The position numbers and the translations under genes are program-made. DNA of 64,000 nt, taken from assembly GCA_965232285.1 (NCBI GenBank), contig CBDDPL010000004.1, forward strand, positions 4,836,001 to 4,900,000. Reading direction: 5' to 3'. Below, piece by piece: positions 24,118-33,205 of this stretch. Under the pieces are notes generated by a model. The model was given only the letters and a program-made list of their open reading frames with translations. It did no database searches and was not told where the DNA came from. The number at the start of each line of letters is the position of its first letter. Position 1 is the stretch's first letter. Origin of the DNA: Denitrobaculum sp965232285 (lineage in GTDB: Bacteria; Pseudomonadota; Alphaproteobacteria; Kiloniellales; Kiloniellaceae).

Positions 24118-25596
24118 TTGAATTTGCCACGCACCAGGAAACTTGCGGCGATCGCAGGCCTCGTCCTGGGAGGCTTCGTCTCCTCCACTGATGCTATTGC
24201 CCAGCGCCAGACCATCACGATCGAAGGCCACAGCTATGCCGGCCAGACCTTCGGTGGCAGCTTTCACGGCCACGGGCTGGCCACCCTCGCCGACGGCACG
24301 CAGCTCAAGGGCCGCTGGGACGACAACCATTTCACCCGCGGAACCGTTCGCCGGAGCGACGGCCTGGAATACCGTTTCGAAGGGCGCCTGAAGTACATCT
24401 TCCGGGAGCTCGATCAGCTCGAGGTCATCGGGGCCGGCAGTGCCCGCTTCGAGGACGGGCGCGTCTACAATGGGGCTTTCGGCGGGTACGGCCTGTTCCA
24501 CGGCGAGGGAAGCCTGACGCTCGCCGACGGCAGCCGGCAGACCGGCCTCTGGAAGGACGGCATTTTCGTCAAGGCCAAGCCAGAGGTCTGGGAAGAGACC
24601 TCCCTGGAAGCCGAAGGCCTGGACCGTGATCATTTCAACGCCCTGAAGGAGCAGATCCTCGACGGCGCGTTTGGAACCCTGGACAGCCTCCTGGTGGTCA
24701 AGGACGGCAAGATCCTGATCGAAGAATACTTCAACGGCACCAGCCGCTACTCGCCCCACGACGTCCAGTCGGTCGGCAAGAGCTTTACCTCGGCGTTGAT
24801 GGGGATCGCGATCGACAAGGGCTTCATCCCGGGTGTCGAGACCAAGCTGATGTCCTACTTTCCCGACTTCGACCGGGGCGAAAACTGGGACTCGCAAAAG
24901 GACGAGATCACGATTGAAGACGTCCTGACCATGAGCTACGGCCTGGCGAACGACACCTCCACGCGCTTCTACGCGAAATTCCGAAACTACGGCGAAGACT
25001 GGATCTCGGAGGTTCTGAACCTGCGGCTGCTCTCCCGCCCCGGCAGCTTCTTCGTCTACAGCTCGGCGGCCAGCCGTTTCTGCGCGCCGGTCATCGAAAA
25101 GGCCTCGGGCATGCCCGTGGAGGTCTTTGCCCAGAAACACCTCTTCGGGCCGCTCGAGATCGATATGTACCGCTACCTTTTCCTGCCGGACGGCTATGCT
25201 TCCCTGGCCGGGCTGGAAGGCCTGATCACCCGGGATCTGGCAAAGTTCGGCCAGATGTACCTCAACAAAGGAGTCTGGAGGGGAAAGCGGATTCTGTCGG
25301 AGGACTGGGTCGAGCGCTCGACCGCCTCGCACCTGAAGGTGGCCCGACCGGATATCGGACTCACATATGGTTACCACTTCTGGGTCCGGGAGAACTGGCC
25401 GGTGGGGAACCATAGTCTGAGCACCTTTGCCGCCTCCGGCCTGGGCGGCAACAAGATCTATATCTTCCCGAAGGAAACGCTGGTGGTGGTCATCACATCA
25501 GGCGCCTTCGACGAACGCTACAAGCACGACAAGGTGCGCAGTATGATGGAGCGCGGCCTCCTGCCGATCCTGCTCGGCGACGCGCCCTCTCTCTGA
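24118..25596 (+). CDS. Exported MORN-repeat / class C beta-lactamase-like serine hydrolase fusion
   Basis: This 492-residue protein starts at TTG 24118 with GGAGGA seven bases before it. Residues 1-29 are a signal peptide. Residues about 35-150 hold MORN-like repeats (GGSFHGHGLATLADGTQLKGRW; NGAFGGYGLFHGEGSLTLADGSRQTGLW). Residues about 170-490 are a serine hydrolase of the beta-lactamase/EstB/Pbp4* type with S218-V-G-K221 as the SxxK nucleophile motif and 'FVYSSAA' as the likely Y-x-N equivalent. MORN repeats bind membranes or proteins in other contexts. The substrate, peptidoglycan, ester or amide, is unknown. Confidence 0.75.
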   Translation: MNLPRTRKLAAIAGLVLGGFVSSTDAIAQRQTITIEGHSYAGQTFGGSFHGHGLATLADGTQLKGRWDDNHFTRGTVRRSDGLEYRFEGRLKYIFRELDQLEVIGAGSARFEDGRVYNGAFGGYGLFHGEGSLTLADGSRQTGLWKDGIFVKAKPEVWEETSLEAEGLDRDHFNALKEQILDGAFGTLDSLLVVKDGKILIEEYFNGTSRYSPHDVQSVGKSFTSALMGIAIDKGFIPGVETKLMSYFPDFDRGENWDSQKDEITIEDVLTMSYGLANDTSTRFYAKFRNYGEDWISEVLNLRLLSRPGSFFVYSSAASRFCAPVIEKASGMPVEVFAQKHLFGPLEIDMYRYLFLPDGYASLAGLEGLITRDLAKFGQMYLNKGVWRGKRILSEDWVERSTASHLKVARPDIGLTYGYHFWVRENWPVGNHSLSTFAASGLGGNKIYIFPKETLVVVITSGAFDERYKHDKVRSMMERGLLPILLGDAPSL

Positions 25597-25604
25597 TTTA
25601 TCCT

Positions 25605-26495
25605 TCAGCCCTCAGGGAGGGGAATGAACTCATCGTCACCCGGCACCGGATCGAAACGCCCGTTTTTCCAGTCGGCCTTGGCCTGCTCCAGGCGTTCGGG
25701 CGTGCTGGCGACGAAGTTCCACCAGAGATGCCGCGGCGCGTCCAGAGGCGCGCCGCCGAGCAGCATGACCCGGGCATCACCCCGGGCCTTAATCCCGACC
25801 TCAACAGAGGGATGGAACACCGCCATGGTGCCCTCGGCGACTTCGCTGCCGTCACTCAACTGGACCTGACCCTCGGCCAGATAGATCGCGCGCTCCTCAT
25901 ATTCGTCCGGCAGGATCAGTTCGGCCCCCGTCGAGAGCCGGGCATCCAGATAAAACATCTCCGAAGGCGTCTCGACCGGCGCGCGCCTGCCGTAGGCCGT
26001 GCCCGCAATCAGGCACATGCGTACGCCCTGTCCATCGATCAGCGGCAGGCTCTCAGCCGGATGATGATGGAAAGCCGGCTCGGTCTCCTCATGGGATAAA
26101 GGCAAGGCAACCCAGGACTGAATGCCGTTCAGCCGGCCAGCCTTCGCGCGCTCCTCCGGCGCGGTGCGCTCCGAATGCACAATCCCGCGGCCGGCGGTCA
26201 TCCAGTTGACCGCCCCCGGCCGGATCGCCTGCGCCACGCCCAGGGAGTCGCGATGAAAGATCTCGCCCTCGAAGAGATAGGTGACCGTGGCCAGACCGAT
26301 GTGCGGGTGGGGCCGCACATCGATCCCCTGCCCCGGCGCGAAATCGACCGGCCCCATGTGATCGAAGAAGATAAAGGGGCCGACGTTCCGGCGGCGCGCC
26401 ACCGGCAGAACACGGCGGACGTCAAAGCCACCGACGTCCCTGGCGCGCGGTTCGATGACGAGCGAAACCAGTTCTGAGCTATCCATGGCGGCCAT
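25605..26495 (-). CDS. Pirin family protein
   Basis: This roughly 296-residue bicupin has the pirin N-terminal signature 'NVGPFIFFDHMGPVDFAPGQGIDVRPHPHIGLATVTYLFEGEI'. Its two His and following Glu make the metal site, and 'GRGIVHSE' follows. Pirins bind Fe, and some oxidise quercetin-like compounds. ATG 26495 and ATG 26486 are both possible starts. It converges on the serine hydrolase gene and stands apart from the GlxA regulator upstream. Confidence 0.88.
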   Translation of the reverse strand: MAAMDSSELVSLVIEPRARDVGGFDVRRVLPVARRRNVGPFIFFDHMGPVDFAPGQGIDVRPHPHIGLATVTYLFEGEIFHRDSLGVAQAIRPGAVNWMTAGRGIVHSERTAPEERAKAGRLNGIQSWVALPLSHEETEPAFHHHPAESLPLIDGQGVRMCLIAGTAYGRRAPVETPSEMFYLDARLSTGAELILPDEYEERAIYLAEGQVQLSDGSEVAEGTMAVFHPSVEVGIKARGDARVMLLGGAPLDAPRHLWWNFVASTPERLEQAKADWKNGRFDPVPGDDEFIPLPEG

Positions 26496-26549
26496 CCGAT
26501 CGCTGTCAGCGGTCTTGAATGACACTACTTTACGCGAAACTGTCGCGGA

Positions 26550-27587
26550 TTACAGGCCGCCGCGCAGCTCATTGCGCTGGCTGCCGATCACCGGCCCGAC
26601 CTTGCGGCTGAACTTGGGTGAAATACCGAAGAACTCCCTGTAGCTCTTCGAAAAGTGCGACATCGAGGTAAAGCCGCAGATGATCGCGATCTCAGTGATC
26701 GAGAGCGAGGAGTAATGCAGCAGTTGCTTGGCTTTGTTGAGCCGCAGGCGCTTGTAGTATGAGGCCGGCGAGAGGCCCAGGTGGCGATTAAAGAGCCGTT
26801 CGAGCTGGCGCAGGCTGACGCCCACGTAGTCGGCAATCTCATGCCGGTCCACGACCGTTTCGATGTTGTCGCGCATGATCTCGATCGCCTTCAACACCTT
26901 GTCGGAGTTGATGGTCGAGAGCTCCTGCCTCTGTACCTGGGAAAACTCCTCCGCGGTGCTGCGCCGGATATCGTGCATGAACAGGCTCGAGAGGCGGGTC
27001 AGTTCTTTGCTGTCCAGCCACCGGCTCAGCAGTGCGATCATGAGATCGACGACCGCGAGATGGCCGCCGCAGGTGAAGTTCTTGTCGTTCAGGGTAAAGA
27101 GCCGGGTCACCGCCTGGGCTTCCGGAAAGCGCTGCACGAAACCGTCGTAGAGTTCCCAATGGATCGTGCATTCCTGCCCGTTCAGGACATCGGCGGCCGC
27201 CAGCAGATGGGCGCCGCTTTCGATGCCGCCCACAATGCTGCCGAAGCGGGACAGCCGGCGGATATAGTTCAGAACCTTCTTGGTCTCGGCTGCTTCCGGC
27301 TCGAAACCGGTGCAGACAATCAGCACGTCCCACTTGTCTTCACTGCCGATCTGCTGATCGACGGTGATTTCGACCCCGCTGGTAGAGGGAACCGTCGCGG
27401 CTTCCTCTGAAAGCAGGCGCCAACTGCAAAGCTGGGATTCGGCGACCCGGTTCGCGGCCCGGAGGCAATCGACGGCCGCGGCAAAGGAGGTCAGGGTGAA
27501 CTGCGGAACCAGCAGAAATCCGAAGGTGATCGGTCTGCGTTGCCCACCGCCCGGCTCGCCAGGCCGCTCACTGCCATGATCGCTCAT
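26550..27587 (-). CDS. GlxA/CdhR/GbdR-type AraC family regulator
   Basis: This 345-residue regulator has an N-terminal DJ-1/PfpI-like domain ('ITFGFLLVPQFTLTSFAAAVDCLRAANR', 'GGIESGAHLLAAADVLNG') and a C-terminal AraC double helix-turn-helix ('IADYVGVSLRQLERLFNRHLGLSPASYYKRLRL', 'EIAIICGFTSMSHFSKSYREFFGISP'). This architecture is that of GbdR, CdhR and ArgR, which control glycine betaine, carnitine and arginine catabolism. It is divergent from the dimethylglycine-dehydrogenase-like gene, so control of methylamine or betaine catabolism is likely (inference). Confidence 0.88.
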   Translation of the reverse strand: MSDHGSERPGEPGGGQRRPITFGFLLVPQFTLTSFAAAVDCLRAANRVAESQLCSWRLLSEEAATVPSTSGVEITVDQQIGSEDKWDVLIVCTGFEPEAAETKKVLNYIRRLSRFGSIVGGIESGAHLLAAADVLNGQECTIHWELYDGFVQRFPEAQAVTRLFTLNDKNFTCGGHLAVVDLMIALLSRWLDSKELTRLSSLFMHDIRRSTAEEFSQVQRQELSTINSDKVLKAIEIMRDNIETVVDRHEIADYVGVSLRQLERLFNRHLGLSPASYYKRLRLNKAKQLLHYSSLSITEIAIICGFTSMSHFSKSYREFFGISPKFSRKVGPVIGSQRNELRGGL

Positions 27588-28068
27588 ACCGCCGAAGCCG
27601 TTTCGAAAATCGCTCTTAGTGCCACTATCACGGGCAGCGCCTCCCTTTTCACAGCGCGCGCCCGCGTAATTCCAACTATAGCATTCCAATCCCTAAGAAA
27701 AGGAAGATCGCGGCCATGCACAGCCCAGATGTACGGCCGCGACAGCGATACGCCTGTTCGCGACCCTATGATGTCGCAAAAAAACCGCAGATTTCCGCGC
27801 CATAGAGCAAAGGAAGCTCATCAATGCGTGAGCGGTCGCATATGACAGCGCTGCGCGCCGCAAATTGACAAAACAGCTTCGCTTCCAGGCGGGGAAGATA
27901 AGGCCGTCGCACGCGGCGCCATGAGTCCTGCGTGCGCTTGGACGAATAGCGACAGAGCAGCCGGCTGAAAGCCGGCGTTTTAGATAGAACAGAGCCTTTG
28001 GCCCGACCACAGCAGTCCCTATAAGCTGGTGCGGGATCACAGAGACTGCAGATTGGGAAGATTGAAAG
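27588..28068. other. 481-bp intergenic region with paired CGCGAC sites
   Basis: No gene is seen here. It separates the divergent GlxA-type regulator and the dimethylglycine-dehydrogenase-like gene. It holds CGCGAC at 27738-27743 and again at 27759-27764, exactly 21 bp apart, and a GTCGC at 27773-27777. Spacing of two helical turns suits an AraC-type dimer. A GCCGGC-TGAAA-GCCGGC hairpin with GTTTT (27960-27980) lies about 90 bases before the flavoprotein start and could be a leader attenuator. Confidence 0.5.
27960..27980 (+). terminator. Short intrinsic-terminator-like hairpin in the leader
   Basis: A 6-bp GC stem (GCCGGC/GCCGGC) with a TGAAA loop is followed by GTTTTAG. It lies in the leader of the gene at 28069. 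It could terminate a short leader transcript or be a chance structure. Confidence 0.4.
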
Positions 28069-30519
28069 ATGGCTGAGTTACCGAGTACGGCACGGGTGGT
28101 GATCATTGGCGGCGGCGCCGTGGGCTGTTCCGTCCTCTATCACCTTGCGAAGATGGGCTGGAGCGACTGCCTGTTGCTGGAAAAGAACGAGCTGACCTCA
28201 GGCTCTTCCTGGCATGCGGCCGGTAACTGCCCCAACTTCTCCGGCTCGCTTTCGATCATGAAGATCCAGAGCTACTCGACCGAACTCTTCAAGACCTTGG
28301 GCGACGAGGTCGACTATCCCATGAACTACCACGTCACGGGATCAATCCGCCTGGCGCACTCCAAGGAGCGCATGGAGGAATTCCGCCACGTCTGCTCCAT
28401 GGCCAATCATCTCGGCTTCGAGATGGACATGATGACCAACGAGGAGATGAAGGGCGTCTATCCCTTCCTTGAAACCCACGATATCCAGGGCGGCGTCTGG
28501 GATCCCAACGACGGCGACATCGATCCGGCGCAGCTCACCCAGGCCTATGCCAAGGGCGCGCGTAATCTCGGCGCCAAGGTGGTGCGTTTCTGCCCCGTGA
28601 ACGGCGTACGGCGGGAGAACGGCGAGTGGGTGATCTCAACGGATAAGGGCGAAGTGCGCTGCGAGTACGTGGTCAATGCCGCCGGCTACCGCGCCCAGGA
28701 GATCGGCCGGATGTTCGGCCGCGAGGTACCTTGCATCTCCATGGCGCACCAGTATCTCATCACCGAAGAGATCCCCGAGCTGCAGGCACGCGGCCAGTTG
28801 CTGCCGCTGCTGCGCGACCCCGACAGCTCCTATTACCTGCGGCAGGAAAAGAACGGCCTGCTGCTGGGTCCCTATGAGAAGCAGGCGACGCCGCACTGGG
28901 TGACCAAGGGCGATCCCATGCCCGCCGACTTCTCCTTCCAGCTCTATCCGGATGATCTGGAGCGCCTGGAGTGGTACATCGAGGACGCCTGCGCGCGCGT
29001 GCCGATCCTGGGCACCGCCGGCGTCACGCGGGTGGTCAACGGCCCGATCCCTTACGCGCCGGACGGCAATCCCCTGATCGGCCCGATGCCGGGTGTGCCC
29101 AATGCCTTCGAGGCCTGCGTCTTCACTTTCGGCATCGTCCAGTCCGGCGGCGCCGGCAAGGTCTGCGCCGAGTGGATCGTCGAGGGCGAAACCGACGGCG
29201 ACATGTGGGGCGTGGACCCGCGCCGCTTCACCGGCTACGCCACCAAGGAATACAGCGTCGCCAAGGCCATCGAGATCTATTCGCACGAATACGCCATCCA
29301 CTTCCCGAATCAGGAGTGGCCGGCCGGACGGCAGGCGCGCACCTCGCCGCTCTATGAAAAGCTCAAGGCCAAGGGCGCCATGTTCGGCGCCGCGGCCGGC
29401 TGGGAGCGTCCGGTCTGGTTCCCGCGTCCGGGCAAGGACGAAGCGGTTCAGAAACCCTCCTACCACCACACCAACTGGTTCGAGGCGGTGCGCGAGGAAT
29501 GCCTGGCGATCCGCGACCGGGTCGGCCTGATGGATCTCTGCGGTTTCTCGCGCTTCGAGGTTTCCGGCGAAGGGGCCGCCGAGTGGCTCCGCGGCCTGAT
29601 CACCGGCGCCCTGCCCAAGGTGGGACGCATCGGCCTGATCTACTTCGCCACCGAGAAAGGCAAGATCCTGACCGAGATGACGGTGACGCGCTTCGCCGAG
29701 GACCACTTCCTGCTGATCACCGCAGCCGGCGCCGAATGGCACGACCGGGACTGGCTGGAGCAGCATCTGCCGGAAGCTTCGCCGATCACCATCACCAACA
29801 AAACCGGTAGCTGGACCACGCTGGTGGTCGCCGGGCCGAAATCGCGGGAGCTGCTGTCCTCGGTCTGCGACACGGACTTCTCGACCGCAGCCTTCCCCTG
29901 GCTGACCCATCAGCCGATCGAGATCGGCATGGCCCGCGGCTTCGCGGTCCGGGTTTCCTACGTCGGCGAACTGGGCTGGGAACTGCACCTGCCGGTCGAG
30001 CATGTCCTGGGCATCTACGACAAGCTCTGGGCCGCCGGCGAGGAGCACGGGATCATCGACTTCGGCATGTACGCCATGGAATCCATGCGTCTGGAGAAGT
30101 GTTACCGGGCCTGGAAGCATGATCTCTCTAACGACTATTCCATGTTCGAGGGCGCGCTCGACCGCTTCGTCAAGCTGGACAAGCCGGCCTTCATCGGCCG
30201 CGAGGCGCTCCTGAACGAAAAGCAGCAGGGTGTGTCGCAGAGCTTCGTACCGCTGCTGCTGGAGGACCCGGCAGAGGGTCAAGAGCCGGGCGATGCGGTC
30301 TATCTCTCGAGCGTCTGGAAGGGCGATGAACGTATCGGCTTCGTGACTTCCGGCGGCTATGGCCATCGGATCGAAAAGTCCATCGCCCTGGCGACCATCC
30401 GGACCGACTGCACAGCAGAAGGCAGCGAGGTCGAGATCGAAGTCCTGGGCGAGCGGCGCCGCGCCGTCGTGGCCCGGGAGCCGCTCTACGACCCGGAAAA
30501 CGCGCGCCTGCGGGCCTGA
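28069..30519 (+). CDS. Dimethylglycine/sarcosine dehydrogenase-like FAD oxidoreductase with GcvT domain
   Basis: This 816-residue protein has two parts. Residues 9-400 form a DAO-fold FAD domain with 'VVIIGGGAVGCSVLYHLAK' and 'LTSGSSWHAAG', whose His is the covalent-flavin His of the family. Residues about 430-815 are a GcvT-like tetrahydrofolate domain ('RDRVGLMDLCGFSRFEVSG', 'YVGELGWELHLP', 'AMESMRLEKCYRAW'). Family members oxidatively demethylate N-methyl glycines and pass formaldehyde to folate. The next gene is an MttB-family methyltransferase 41 bases away, so they likely work on one quaternary or tertiary amine pathway. Confidence 0.88.
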   Translation: MAELPSTARVVIIGGGAVGCSVLYHLAKMGWSDCLLLEKNELTSGSSWHAAGNCPNFSGSLSIMKIQSYSTELFKTLGDEVDYPMNYHVTGSIRLAHSKERMEEFRHVCSMANHLGFEMDMMTNEEMKGVYPFLETHDIQGGVWDPNDGDIDPAQLTQAYAKGARNLGAKVVRFCPVNGVRRENGEWVISTDKGEVRCEYVVNAAGYRAQEIGRMFGREVPCISMAHQYLITEEIPELQARGQLLPLLRDPDSSYYLRQEKNGLLLGPYEKQATPHWVTKGDPMPADFSFQLYPDDLERLEWYIEDACARVPILGTAGVTRVVNGPIPYAPDGNPLIGPMPGVPNAFEACVFTFGIVQSGGAGKVCAEWIVEGETDGDMWGVDPRRFTGYATKEYSVAKAIEIYSHEYAIHFPNQEWPAGRQARTSPLYEKLKAKGAMFGAAAGWERPVWFPRPGKDEAVQKPSYHHTNWFEAVREECLAIRDRVGLMDLCGFSRFEVSGEGAAEWLRGLITGALPKVGRIGLIYFATEKGKILTEMTVTRFAEDHFLLITAAGAEWHDRDWLEQHLPEASPITITNKTGSWTTLVVAGPKSRELLSSVCDTDFSTAAFPWLTHQPIEIGMARGFAVRVSYVGELGWELHLPVEHVLGIYDKLWAAGEEHGIIDFGMYAMESMRLEKCYRAWKHDLSNDYSMFEGALDRFVKLDKPAFIGREALLNEKQQGVSQSFVPLLLEDPAEGQEPGDAVYLSSVWKGDERIGFVTSGGYGHRIEKSIALATIRTDCTAEGSEVEIEVLGERRRAVVAREPLYDPENARLRA

Positions 30520-30560
30520 CCCCAGCGCACGGCAATAGCCCTCATGTGGGAGTGAGCATC

Positions 30561-32129
30561 ATGACTGAGATGCAGACAGAGCGCAGAGGCCGCCGCGCCG
30601 GCGGCCGGGACGCCCGCAAGGCCCTTCGCGCCGCGCCGCTGGCCGAAGATATCCGGCCCATCCGCAGCGGACTGGAGGGCGGCAACTTCAAGCCGCTGGA
30701 CGAGGCCGCCATTCAGAAGATCCATCAGGGGGTCCTGAAAATCCTGGCGGAGATCGGGCTGGCCGACGCACCCGAGTCCGGCATCGAGATCATGACCAAC
30801 GCGGGCGCGACCCTCGGCGATGACGGGCGGCTGCGTTTCTCACCGGCACTGGTGGAAGATACCCTCGCCAAGGCGAACCGCAGCTTCACCCTGCATGGCC
30901 AGGACGAGAAGCACGACATCCAGCCCGGCGGCACGAAGGTCCATTACGGCACCGCCGGCGCCGCCGTGCATCTGGTGGACGTGGAGAATCGCGAATACCG
31001 GGAATCGAACCTGCAGGACATTTATGACGCGGGCCGGATCATCAATACTCTCGACAACGTGCACTTTTTCCAGCGGCCCATGGTGGCCCGGGACATGGTG
31101 GATCCGGCAGACCTGGACCTGAACACGGTCTACGCCACGATCTCCAGCACGACGAAGCATGTCGGGACCAGCTTCACCACCGCGGAGAACGCCCGTCAGG
31201 CCATCGAGCTGCTGAAGCTGGCCGCCGGCGGCGAAGATAAGTGGCGCGCGCGCCCCTTCGTCTCCAACACCAACTGCTTCGTGGTGCCCCCGCTGAAGTT
31301 CGCCACCGAGTCCTGCCAGGTCATGGAGGCCTGCATCGAAGGCGGGATGCCGATTCTGCTGCTGTCGGCCGGTCAGGCCGGCGCCACCGCCCCGGCCGCC
31401 ATCGCGGGCACGGTGACGCAGGCGACAGCGGAATGCATCGCCGGCCTGATCTACGTGAACGCCATGAAGCCGGGACATCCGGCGATCTTCGGCACCTGGC
31501 CCTTCGTCTCGGACCTGCGCACCGGCGCCATGTCCGGCGGCTCCGGCGAACAGGCCCTGCTGACCGCCGCCTGCGCCCAGATGCATCATTTCTACGGCAT
31601 CCCGGGTGGCTCGGCCGCCGGTATGGCCGACGCCAAGCTGCCGGATCCCCAGTCGGGCTATGAGAAGGGCATCACCAATGTCATGGCGGGGCTATCCGGC
31701 CTCAACATGGTCTACGAATCCGTCGGCATGCACGCCTCGCTGCTGGGCTTCTGCCTGGAGAGCCTGATCATCGACAACGACATGATCGGCCAGTGCCTGC
31801 GCTGTGTCCGTGGCATCGAGGTGACCGACGACTCCATTTCCATCGAGGCCATGCGCCAGGTCTGCCTGGAAGGTCCCGGTCACTACCTCGGCCATGAGCA
31901 GACCCTGAACCTCATGCAGACAGAATATGTCTACCCGGCCCTAGGCGACCGCTCCTCGCCGAAGGAGTGGGAAGAGCTGGGCAAGCCGGACCTGATTGCA
32001 CGGGCGGTCGCGGAGAAACAGCGAATCCTCTCCAGCGTCTTCCCCGATCACATTCCCGAAGCCCTGGACCGGGAGATCCGCGAGAAGTTCGACATCAAGC
32101 TGCCGCGGGCGGCGATGCGCCAGGGTTGA
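30561..32129 (+). CDS. MttB-superfamily trimethylamine/betaine methyltransferase, non-pyrrolysine
   Basis: This 522-residue barrel protein has 'FKPLDEAAIQKIHQGVLKILAEIGL' at the N-terminus and long MttB-type segments such as 'GTSFTTAENARQAIELLKLAAGG' and 'GHYLGHEQTLNLMQTEYVYP'. True MttB has an in-frame amber codon for pyrrolysine; none is seen here. It is thus like MtgB (glycine betaine) or other demethylases. GGGAGTGAG precedes ATG 30561, which is preferred over 30546. No corrinoid protein or RamA gene lies in this window, so the methyl acceptor is open. It follows the GcvT-flavoprotein in one operon. Confidence 0.85.
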   Translation: MTEMQTERRGRRAGGRDARKALRAAPLAEDIRPIRSGLEGGNFKPLDEAAIQKIHQGVLKILAEIGLADAPESGIEIMTNAGATLGDDGRLRFSPALVEDTLAKANRSFTLHGQDEKHDIQPGGTKVHYGTAGAAVHLVDVENREYRESNLQDIYDAGRIINTLDNVHFFQRPMVARDMVDPADLDLNTVYATISSTTKHVGTSFTTAENARQAIELLKLAAGGEDKWRARPFVSNTNCFVVPPLKFATESCQVMEACIEGGMPILLLSAGQAGATAPAAIAGTVTQATAECIAGLIYVNAMKPGHPAIFGTWPFVSDLRTGAMSGGSGEQALLTAACAQMHHFYGIPGGSAAGMADAKLPDPQSGYEKGITNVMAGLSGLNMVYESVGMHASLLGFCLESLIIDNDMIGQCLRCVRGIEVTDDSISIEAMRQVCLEGPGHYLGHEQTLNLMQTEYVYPALGDRSSPKEWEELGKPDLIARAVAEKQRILSSVFPDHIPEALDREIREKFDIKLPRAAMRQG

Positions 32130-32232
32130 AGCCGCCCACAAACGCCTGCGTTACAAAAAGTCGTTGCAGCGGCAGGAATAGACGCCATTCTTGCCGCTGT
32201 TACGAAGAAGAGTCCGCAGGATTGCTGTTTTC

Positions 32233-33201
32233 ATGATTGTCGTTGCCGGCGAGAGCCTGATCGATTTCGTTCATCGTCCCGAAGTCGCCACGGAAGGCCC
32301 CCGCGGGCCGCTCTACGAAGCCTGTCCGGGCGGTTCGCCCTACAACTGCGCCATCGCGTTGGGCCGGCTGCAGGTCGCGACCGGCTTTCTTTGTCCGCTG
32401 TCCGACGACTCTCTTGGCCGGCTGCTGGCAGGCCGACTGGAAGACTCCAACGTCACAGCGCTGCAGTCTGATCCTGTCGCTGCCCCGACCTCTCTCGCCG
32501 TGGTGTCGCTCAGTCCCGAAGGCAGCGCCAGTTACAGCTTCTACCGGGAAGGCACCGCCGACCGGCAACTGGACCCGGCAGATCTTGCGGCGGCGCTGCC
32601 GGACAACATCGAAGCCTTTCAGATCGGCTCGCTGGCCCTGATCGAACAAACGGACGGCCCCGCCTGGTCCGCTGCCCTGGAAGCCGCCGCGGAACGGGGC
32701 GCCCTGATCTCGATCGATCCCAATGTCCGCAACCGCCTGATCGGCGACTATGAGGATTACCGGGGCAGGCTGATGGCCATGCTGGCAAAAGCCGACATGA
32801 TCAAGGCCAGCGACGAAGACCTCGACTATCTCTATCCCGGCCTCTCCCCCGAAGACGCCATCCGCCGGCTCATGGAGGAGCAGGAGATCACCCTCACGGT
32901 CCTGACCCGCGGCGCTGAAGGCGCAACGGCTTTCACGGCGGCTGGCCTTCAGGTTCCCATGCCGGCCAGAAGCTTTGCCAGCGACGGCAAAGGCGACACG
33001 ATCGGCGCGGGCGATTCCTTTCAGGCCGGCCTGCTGGCCTGGCTGAGCCGCAACGGCGCGCTTTCGCGCAGCGGTCTGGAGGCGCTGGAGGACGCGCAAC
33101 TCGCAGCCATGCTGACCTTTGCCAGCACTGTCGCGGGGTTGAATTGCGCGCAGACCGGTTGCAATCCGCCAAGGCTCACCGAGGTCGAGGCGGCTCTGTA
33201 A
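32233..33201 (+). CDS. PfkB family sugar kinase
   Basis: This 322-residue ribokinase-fold protein starts 'MIVVAGESLIDFVHRPE' and has 'PGGSPYNCAIALGRL' near residue 35 for sugar binding. It ends with the ATP/anion-hole motif 'DGKGDTIGAGDSFQAGLLAWL', where Asp of GAGD is the catalytic base. It is fructokinase-like, but the sugar is uncertain. It is on the same strand as the MttB-like gene, 103 bases after it, and converges on a transaldolase gene that could use a related sugar phosphate. Confidence 0.83.
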   Translation: MIVVAGESLIDFVHRPEVATEGPRGPLYEACPGGSPYNCAIALGRLQVATGFLCPLSDDSLGRLLAGRLEDSNVTALQSDPVAAPTSLAVVSLSPEGSASYSFYREGTADRQLDPADLAAALPDNIEAFQIGSLALIEQTDGPAWSAALEAAAERGALISIDPNVRNRLIGDYEDYRGRLMAMLAKADMIKASDEDLDYLYPGLSPEDAIRRLMEEQEITLTVLTRGAEGATAFTAAGLQVPMPARSFASDGKGDTIGAGDSFQAGLLAWLSRNGALSRSGLEALEDAQLAAMLTFASTVAGLNCAQTGCNPPRLTEVEAAL

Positions 33202-33205
33202 GGCT

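Noticed and set aside
28636..30366. A 576-residue open frame opposite the dimethylglycine-dehydrogenase-like gene
   Set aside because: Antisense shadow of the GcvT-flavoprotein; composition rich in Gly, Arg, Asp and His with no domain.
30561..32129. Pyrrolysine-containing MttB
   Set aside because: The frame is open throughout with no internal amber codon, so it is a non-pyrrolysine member.
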